NCBI GenBank assembly: GCA_021205255.1
Contig: JAJPXW010000214.1
Coordinates: 1-9,205 of the forward strand
Source: Burkholderiales bacterium
GTDB lineage: Bacteria > Pseudomonadota > Gammaproteobacteria > Burkholderiales > Burkholderiaceae_F
Length of the DNA: 9,205 nt
Direction of reading: 5' to 3'
In this document: one piece after another, positions 4,762-9,205 of the stretch
Numbering within the stretch: position 1 is the stretch's first letter
Layout of the letters: each line of letters starts with the position of its first letter
Translations under genes and position numbers: made by a program
Notes under the pieces: model-generated
What the model saw: only the letters and a program-made list of their open reading frames with translations
Database searches by the model: none
Told to the model about the DNA's origin: nothing

Positions 4762-7437
4762 ATGGCAGCCAATTCAACTGTAATTTACCGAAAGGACTAC
4801 ACCCCTCCAAGCCATAACATTGATTCAGTCAACCTGGTGTTTGACTTGATTCCTACTAAGACTAGAGTGACTTCCACTCTAAAGATCACGCCTAGGCCGG
4901 GCCGCCGCTCCGATGCACTAGAGCTTAACGGTGAGAATTTAAGAATAGATTCCATCCGTATTAATGGCGAACCCGCCCTATCCGACCAGTACGACATGTT
5001 CCCTGGCAGATTAGTTTTTCGTAGCATTGCCAAGCCAACTGAGATTGAGATAGTCACTACGATTAATCCGCAGGAAAACTTACAGTTGTCCGGCCTTTAT
5101 ATGTCCAAGGGCAACTTCATTACGCAGTGCGAAGCCGAGGGTTTTCGCAGGATCACTTATTTTCCAGACCGGCCTGATGTCCTCTCCAAGTATTCAGTCG
5201 AATTGCACGCCCCTAAAGATTGCAAGGTACTCCTCTCCAACGGCAACCTAATAGAAGAAGGCGAACTGCCGGATGGCAGGAGATATGCAAAATGGGAGGA
5301 TCCGTTTTTAAAGCCGTCCTATCTATTTGCCTTAGTCGCTGGAGACTTCGTAGCCAATGAAGAATCCATTACTCTGGCCGATAAGCGCCAAGCTCTTTTA
5401 CAGGTTTGGGTTGAGCCAGGTAACGACAATAAGACTGCCCACGCTATGGAAAGCCTCAAGAAGGCTATTAAATGGGATGAGAAGAAATATGGTCTAGAAC
5501 TCGACCTAGATCGCTTCATGATCGTAGCCACTGATGACTTCAACATGGGAGCTATGGAAAACAAGGGCTTGAATATATTTAATTCCAGATGCGTCCTAGC
5601 CGACGAGAATGTGGCGACCGATACCGATTTTACGCAGATACAGGCCACTATTGGCCATGAGTATTTCCACAACTGGACCGGAGACCGTGTCACTTGCCGT
5701 GATTGGTTCCAGCTGTCCTTAAAAGAAGGATTGACAGTTTTCCGCGAACAGGAATTTTCAGGTGACCAGCTAGCGACGGAATCAGCCAAGGTTGTCCAGA
5801 GACTAAAGAACGTCAGGGCTCTAAAAGCATTCCAATTTCCTGAAGATGCCGGTCCAATGGCCCATCCAGTGAGACCCGAATCCTATACGGAAATCAATAA
5901 TTTCTACACCATGACGGTCTATGAGAAAGGCGCTGAAGTTGTGAGGATGTACCAGACTCTCTTTGGAGAAGAGGGATTTAAAAAAGGACTGCAGGAATAT
6001 ATCCGCCGCCATGATGGATCAGCTGCAACTTGCGATGATTTTCTTAACGCCATGGCAGATGCTAACAATGCCGACCTTAGTCAATTTGCTCTGTGGTACT
6101 CCCAGGCTGGTACACCTCGCGTTTCTATTAAGACTGAATGGAATGAACAAAGAAACGAACTCACGGTAAGAGCTAGGCAAGTGCTTAGAACATTCCCTGG
6201 CCAGCCAAAGCCAAAACCGATGCTTATCCCATTAGCCATAGGCATATTGGACGACAAGGGTAAGGATGTTCCTTTGCAGCTAGTCGATGAAACTGAGCCA
6301 CAAGGTACTACACGTGTCCTGCGCTTGACTCAGGAAGAGCAAAGTTGGACGTTTACTAATATTATTCGGCAACCCACTCTTTCCGTTGGCCGTGGATTTT
6401 CTGCGCCTGTCATCTTTGATATCGATTACTCCAGGGATCAATTGATTTTCCTGGCAAAGAACGATTCGGACTTATTTAACCGAGCAATTGCTTTCGAAAA
6501 ATTGTCCTTAATTGCTGTCGATACGCTCATGAATGAAATGCGTACTCAGAAAAACGATAGCAATTTGTCTCCTATGACTTCCTACTTGACGACTTTCCAG
6601 GAGATCCTAGAGGACGACAGCTTATCTCCTGCCTATCGGGCAGAAGTGCTCAAATTGCCGAGCGAAACGGCAGTGGCTGAACAGAGCATCATTGTTGAAC
6701 CTGAATTGATAAGGTCGGCTCTGGCTCTAATGCAAAAGAAAATTGGCCAGAGACTGACTAGCACTCTTGAAAAATGGATGAAGCTCTGCGAGACCATAGG
6801 CCCATACAAATGCACTCCGGAGCTTGCTGGAAAACGTGCACTTAGACATTTAATGCTTGAGTACCTAGTGGCTTCCGGTAACGTAAAAGCCGTCCAGCAA
6901 GCCCGTACGCTTTTCGATAAGGGAAATAATCTCACCGATAAGCTAAGTGGTCTAAGAACAATTGCGCTATCAGGCACTCCAATTGGTAGGGAACTGATTC
7001 AAACAGCTGTGCGCGCCTGGTCCAATGAACCGTTGCTTTTCAATAAGGTCCTACAGATCTACGCCCTTGCAAGACCGTCAAAAGGCGATATTCCTACTGT
7101 CGAAAAAATGAGGCAGATGATGTTCAACCAAGCCTTTGACATCAAAAACCCTAATAATGTCTTTTCATTACTTAGGACTTTCTTCCAAAACGGTGGCCCT
7201 GAATTCCACACTTTGGATGGCACAGGATATCAGCTGTGGATAGATACCGTTTTGGAAATTGATAAGTTCAATCCTCAAGTAGCCGCTAGGCTTGGACGTG
7301 CCTTGGAAAATTGGAGACGCTATGAACCAAACTTAGCTTCAATGATGTATAAGGCACTGAGCTATGTAAGCGCCCAAAACAATCTTTCCAACGATTTACG
7401 TGAAATCGTGGATAAAGCTTTATATGAACCTGTATGA
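4762..7437 (+). CDS. pepN: Aminopeptidase N (M1 family zinc metallopeptidase)
   Basis: Zinc aminopeptidase that removes N-terminal residues from peptides in the cytoplasm; a main enzyme of the last steps of protein and peptide breakdown. It has 891 residues, slightly longer than E. coli PepN (about 870). The N-terminal beta domain carries the substrate-anchoring QCEAEGFRR (122-130). The catalytic domain has GAMEN at 263-267 and the zinc site HEYFH (299-303) with the third ligand Glu322 in LSLKEG, giving HEXXH-X18-E. Tyr387 in TVYEKG is the expected transition-state tyrosine. A beta-sandwich domain (about 445-545) and a large helical C-terminal domain follow. All catalytic residues are present, so it should be active. 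GAGGA lies four bases before the ATG. No signal peptide. Its stop overlaps the first in-frame ATG of the fbp reading frame, so the two genes are one transcript. Confidence 0.97.
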   Translation: MAANSTVIYRKDYTPPSHNIDSVNLVFDLIPTKTRVTSTLKITPRPGRRSDALELNGENLRIDSIRINGEPALSDQYDMFPGRLVFRSIAKPTEIEIVTTINPQENLQLSGLYMSKGNFITQCEAEGFRRITYFPDRPDVLSKYSVELHAPKDCKVLLSNGNLIEEGELPDGRRYAKWEDPFLKPSYLFALVAGDFVANEESITLADKRQALLQVWVEPGNDNKTAHAMESLKKAIKWDEKKYGLELDLDRFMIVATDDFNMGAMENKGLNIFNSRCVLADENVATDTDFTQIQATIGHEYFHNWTGDRVTCRDWFQLSLKEGLTVFREQEFSGDQLATESAKVVQRLKNVRALKAFQFPEDAGPMAHPVRPESYTEINNFYTMTVYEKGAEVVRMYQTLFGEEGFKKGLQEYIRRHDGSAATCDDFLNAMADANNADLSQFALWYSQAGTPRVSIKTEWNEQRNELTVRARQVLRTFPGQPKPKPMLIPLAIGILDDKGKDVPLQLVDETEPQGTTRVLRLTQEEQSWTFTNIIRQPTLSVGRGFSAPVIFDIDYSRDQLIFLAKNDSDLFNRAIAFEKLSLIAVDTLMNEMRTQKNDSNLSPMTSYLTTFQEILEDDSLSPAYRAEVLKLPSETAVAEQSIIVEPELIRSALALMQKKIGQRLTSTLEKWMKLCETIGPYKCTPELAGKRALRHLMLEYLVASGNVKAVQQARTLFDKGNNLTDKLSGLRTIALSGTPIGRELIQTAVRAWSNEPLLFNKVLQIYALARPSKGDIPTVEKMRQMMFNQAFDIKNPNNVFSLLRTFFQNGGPEFHTLDGTGYQLWIDTVLEIDKFNPQVAARLGRALENWRRYEPNLASMMYKALSYVSAQNNLSNDLREIVDKALYEPV

Positions 7438-7438
7438 C

Positions 7439-7443
7439 GGAGG
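7439..7443 (+). promoter_or_regulatory. Shine-Dalgarno that decides the fbp start
   Basis: A full GGAGG lies two bases after the pepN stop codon and five bases before a GTG at 7449. No such site precedes the upstream ATG at 7434, whose upstream bases are AT-rich (TTTATATGAACCTGT). The site therefore favours GTG 7449 as the fbp start. Confidence 0.65.
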
Positions 7444-7448
7444 TCGCC

Positions 7449-8444
7449 GTGCCAGTCACGCTTAATCAATACCTTTTTGAATTAAAACAAAAGGGACTTA
7501 TAGACCATCAATTGAGCCGCCTATTGGATGCAGTGGCAAACCTTAGTAAGGAAATAAGGGAGAAAGTCACCCTCGGTGCACTTGGTGGAGTACTGGGGCT
7601 CGCCGGGACAGAAAATGTCCAAGGCGAAGACCAAAAGAAACTTGATGTCCTCTCAAACGAAATATTCGTCAAAGGCGTTCAATGGACCGGATCCCTAGCA
7701 GGCATGGCCAGTGAAGAAATGGATCATGCCCTACCAGTTTCCAAGGAGTATCCAAGAGGCAAGTACCTTATTGCCTTTGATCCATTAGACGGTTCGAGCA
7801 ATATAGACATTAATGCGCCGATTGGGACTATTTTTTCAATTAGCAAGGCGCCGGAAGGCGAGATCACTGACGAGAGCTTTCTAATTCCGGGTCGTGAGCA
7901 AGTAGCGGCTGGCTATGTGATGTACTCTCCGCAAACCATCATGACCTTCTCGGTAGGAAAAGGCGTTGTGATGTTTACCTTTAATCCAGCCACAGGACAA
8001 TACTTATTGACTAACGAAAAAGTCAGTGTTCCTGTTTCGACTGCTGAATTTGCCATCAACATGTCGAATCTAAGGCATTGGGCGACTCCCGTCAGAAACT
8101 ATGTAAGAGACCTCTTAAAAGGCGCCGATGGTCCGATAGGCAAGAATTACAACATGCGCTGGGTAGCCGCCATGGTAGCGGAAGTCCATAGAGTGCTTAC
8201 TAGAGGTGGCATCTTTATGTATCCCTGGGATAATCGCCAGCCGGAAAGACCGGGAAAACTCCGTCTTCTTTACGAGGCAAACCCCATGGCTTTTCTAAGT
8301 GAACAAGCCGGAGCGCAAGCCACTAACGGTACGCAAAGAATTCTCGACCTGCAGCCGGAAAAACTCCATCAAAGAGTCGCGGTATTCCTTGGAGCCAAAG
8401 AGGAAGTCGAGAGAGTTAAGCAATATGTAGAAAAAGCCAAATAA
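7449..8444 (+). CDS. fbp: Class I fructose-1,6-bisphosphatase
   Basis: Hydrolyses fructose 1,6-bisphosphate to fructose 6-phosphate, the committed step of gluconeogenesis, in the cytoplasm with Mg2+. From GTG 7449 it has 331 residues, almost exactly the usual class I length (E. coli 332), and opens MPVTLNQYLFE, aligning with the short N-termini I recall for betaproteobacterial homologues. Metal and phosphate-site features are intact: GEDQKKLDVLSNEIF, the acidic pair Glu89-Glu90, FDPLDGSSNIDIN with Asp111, Asp114, Gly115 and Ser116, the NYNMRW/PWDNRQPERPGKLRLLYE substrate region, and Glu276. The longer reading from ATG 7434, overlapping the pepN stop as ATGA, would add five residues and lacks a ribosome site; it remains possible. 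The close link with pepN points to translational coupling. A terminator hairpin follows. Well-conserved housekeeping gene. Confidence 0.96.
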   Translation: MPVTLNQYLFELKQKGLIDHQLSRLLDAVANLSKEIREKVTLGALGGVLGLAGTENVQGEDQKKLDVLSNEIFVKGVQWTGSLAGMASEEMDHALPVSKEYPRGKYLIAFDPLDGSSNIDINAPIGTIFSISKAPEGEITDESFLIPGREQVAAGYVMYSPQTIMTFSVGKGVVMFTFNPATGQYLLTNEKVSVPVSTAEFAINMSNLRHWATPVRNYVRDLLKGADGPIGKNYNMRWVAAMVAEVHRVLTRGGIFMYPWDNRQPERPGKLRLLYEANPMAFLSEQAGAQATNGTQRILDLQPEKLHQRVAVFLGAKEEVERVKQYVEKAK

Positions 8445-8461
8445 TGGCTCTATAGACGCTG

Positions 8462-8484
8462 AAAGCCTGCAAAAAGCAGGCTTT
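8462..8484. terminator. Hairpin terminator shared by fbp and the convergent LapA-like gene
   Basis: AAAGCCTGC (8462-8470), loop AAAAA, GCAGGCTTT (8476-8484): a perfect 9-bp stem 17 bases after the fbp stop and 24 bases beyond the stop of the minus-strand gene. Only three T residues follow on either strand, so termination may be partial. It is placed correctly to serve both convergent genes. Confidence 0.75.
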
Positions 8485-8508
8485 ACAGGCGTTTAGATTA
8501 AATTTGAA

Positions 8509-9069
8509 TTAGGATTTCTGATCAGCTTTCTGGTTGGCTATTGCCTGGTCAACCTTAGCCTGAGCGGCAATGAGAACTTTGGAGATCTTGTCATCCATCG
8601 TATCGAGAGCCGCAGAAACGCTCTTGGCTAATTCCTGGTTGCTCTGTTCGGTCTTGGCAAGGATATCCTTGAAGTTGCCGAGCAATTCAGTATGCTTGTC
8701 TTTAATCTTAGCATCTGTGTCTTGGAGAAGCTGTTTTTCTTGATCAGCAATCTGCTTCCACTTGCTTTCAAAAGACGACTTGACATCGTTTAGGCGAGAA
8801 TCTTCAGCGCTACTTGCTAGTCTCTTCTGTTCTTCCAAAGCTTTCGTCAAATTGCGGGCTGTGCCCAAAGCTGTCGCTTGCTGTACCAACATGCCGTACG
8901 CAACGATAACAAAGAGAACACCGAACCACGCAATGATGATTACTCCAAGAGGTGCCTTAGCGGTAGCCAACATCAAATCCACATCCACTGGGGTGGTGAT
9001 TGCGCCCCAATTCACGAATACAAAGCCTACGCCCAGTAGAAGGGCAAGTAACAGGACAAAAAATCGCAT
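8509..9069 (-). CDS. LapA-like (DUF1049) inner-membrane protein with long coiled-coil tail
   Basis: A 186-residue protein with two predicted TM helices, about residues 3-20 and 40-62, joined by a short periplasmic loop, then a cytoplasmic, highly charged helical tail from about 68 to the end. The N-terminal part reads FVNWGAITTPVDVDLML, then APLGVIIIAWFGVLFVIVAYG, which resembles the LapA pattern (Asn, a short loop, and an APLG second helix). LapA with LapB controls LpxC turnover and lipopolysaccharide synthesis in enterobacteria. E. coli LapA is only about 102 residues, so the tail here is much longer; it is rich in Lys, Gln, Asp and Ala, with heptad-like hydrophobics, as in EQKRLASSAEDSRLNDVKS. 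AGGA precedes the ATG by 9 bases. No lapB is adjacent, so a LapA role is not assured; a structural or scaffold role is equally possible. Confidence 0.65.
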   Translation of the reverse strand: MRFFVLLLALLLGVGFVFVNWGAITTPVDVDLMLATAKAPLGVIIIAWFGVLFVIVAYGMLVQQATALGTARNLTKALEEQKRLASSAEDSRLNDVKSSFESKWKQIADQEKQLLQDTDAKIKDKHTELLGNFKDILAKTEQSNQELAKSVSAALDTMDDKISKVLIAAQAKVDQAIANQKADQKS

Positions 9070-9185
9070 TTTCTTATTTCCTGGGTTGGGTTTTCTAGGA
9101 CAAGAAATTTTAAATCAATTCAAGAAAAAAATAGCTCCTTATTTCCCTTCGTGGGTGATAATCGCATTCTGAGGAGAACAAAATC

Positions 9186-9205
9186 ATGAAGAAAGACCCC
9201 AGATT
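9186..9205 (+). CDS. Start of a further gene, truncated by the right edge
   Basis: GAGGAG (9171-9176) nine bases before an ATG followed by open codons reading MKKDPR. A GATAAT -10-like element (9157-9162) lies just upstream, though without a clear -35. Divergent from the LapA-like gene. Six residues are too few to name a product. Confidence 0.45.

Overview
The window looks like chromosomal DNA from a Gram-negative, probably betaproteobacterial (Burkholderiales) organism. Moderate base composition, asaccharolytic-type gene content (two peptidases beside a gluconeogenic enzyme), a NapC-type cytochrome and the pepN-fbp pair fit a Sutterellaceae-like gut commensal such as Parasutterella. That placement is inferred from gene content and recalled family resemblance, not from any search. 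I see no transposase, integrase, tRNA, rRNA, CRISPR array or phage gene.

Left part (1-1973): a molybdate locus. The start of modB runs off the left edge. modA lies just upstream of it on the minus strand, and a ModE-type regulator is transcribed divergently. A 23-bp inverted repeat with TAACG-type outer ends lies between the divergent genes, directly over the -10 of a good sigma70 promoter for modA. This gives a self-consistent picture of ModE repressing modAB, and probably itself, when molybdate is plentiful.

Middle (1974-4761): a monocistronic tetraheme NapC/NirT-type membrane cytochrome with a CX3CH first heme motif and an Ala/Pro-rich C-terminal tail. It is followed by a strong terminator, then converges on a C69-family dipeptidase encoded on the minus strand, which has its own terminator hairpin. 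The dipeptidase and pepN diverge from a 230-bp intergenic region.

Right part (4762-9205): pepN (aminopeptidase N) and fbp (class I fructose-1,6-bisphosphatase) form a tight two-gene operon. Together with the neighbouring dipeptidase they suggest peptide breakdown feeding gluconeogenesis. A hairpin separates fbp from a convergent LapA-like two-TM protein with a long coiled-coil tail. The first codons of another plus-strand gene appear at the right edge.

The window is mostly well-known housekeeping and respiratory genes. The points most worth a second look are the mod operator/promoter overlap, the unusual heme motif and tail of the cytochrome with no visible redox partner, the internal Shine-Dalgarno that relocates the fbp start, and the long coiled-coil LapA-like protein. 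I found no convincing undescribed system.
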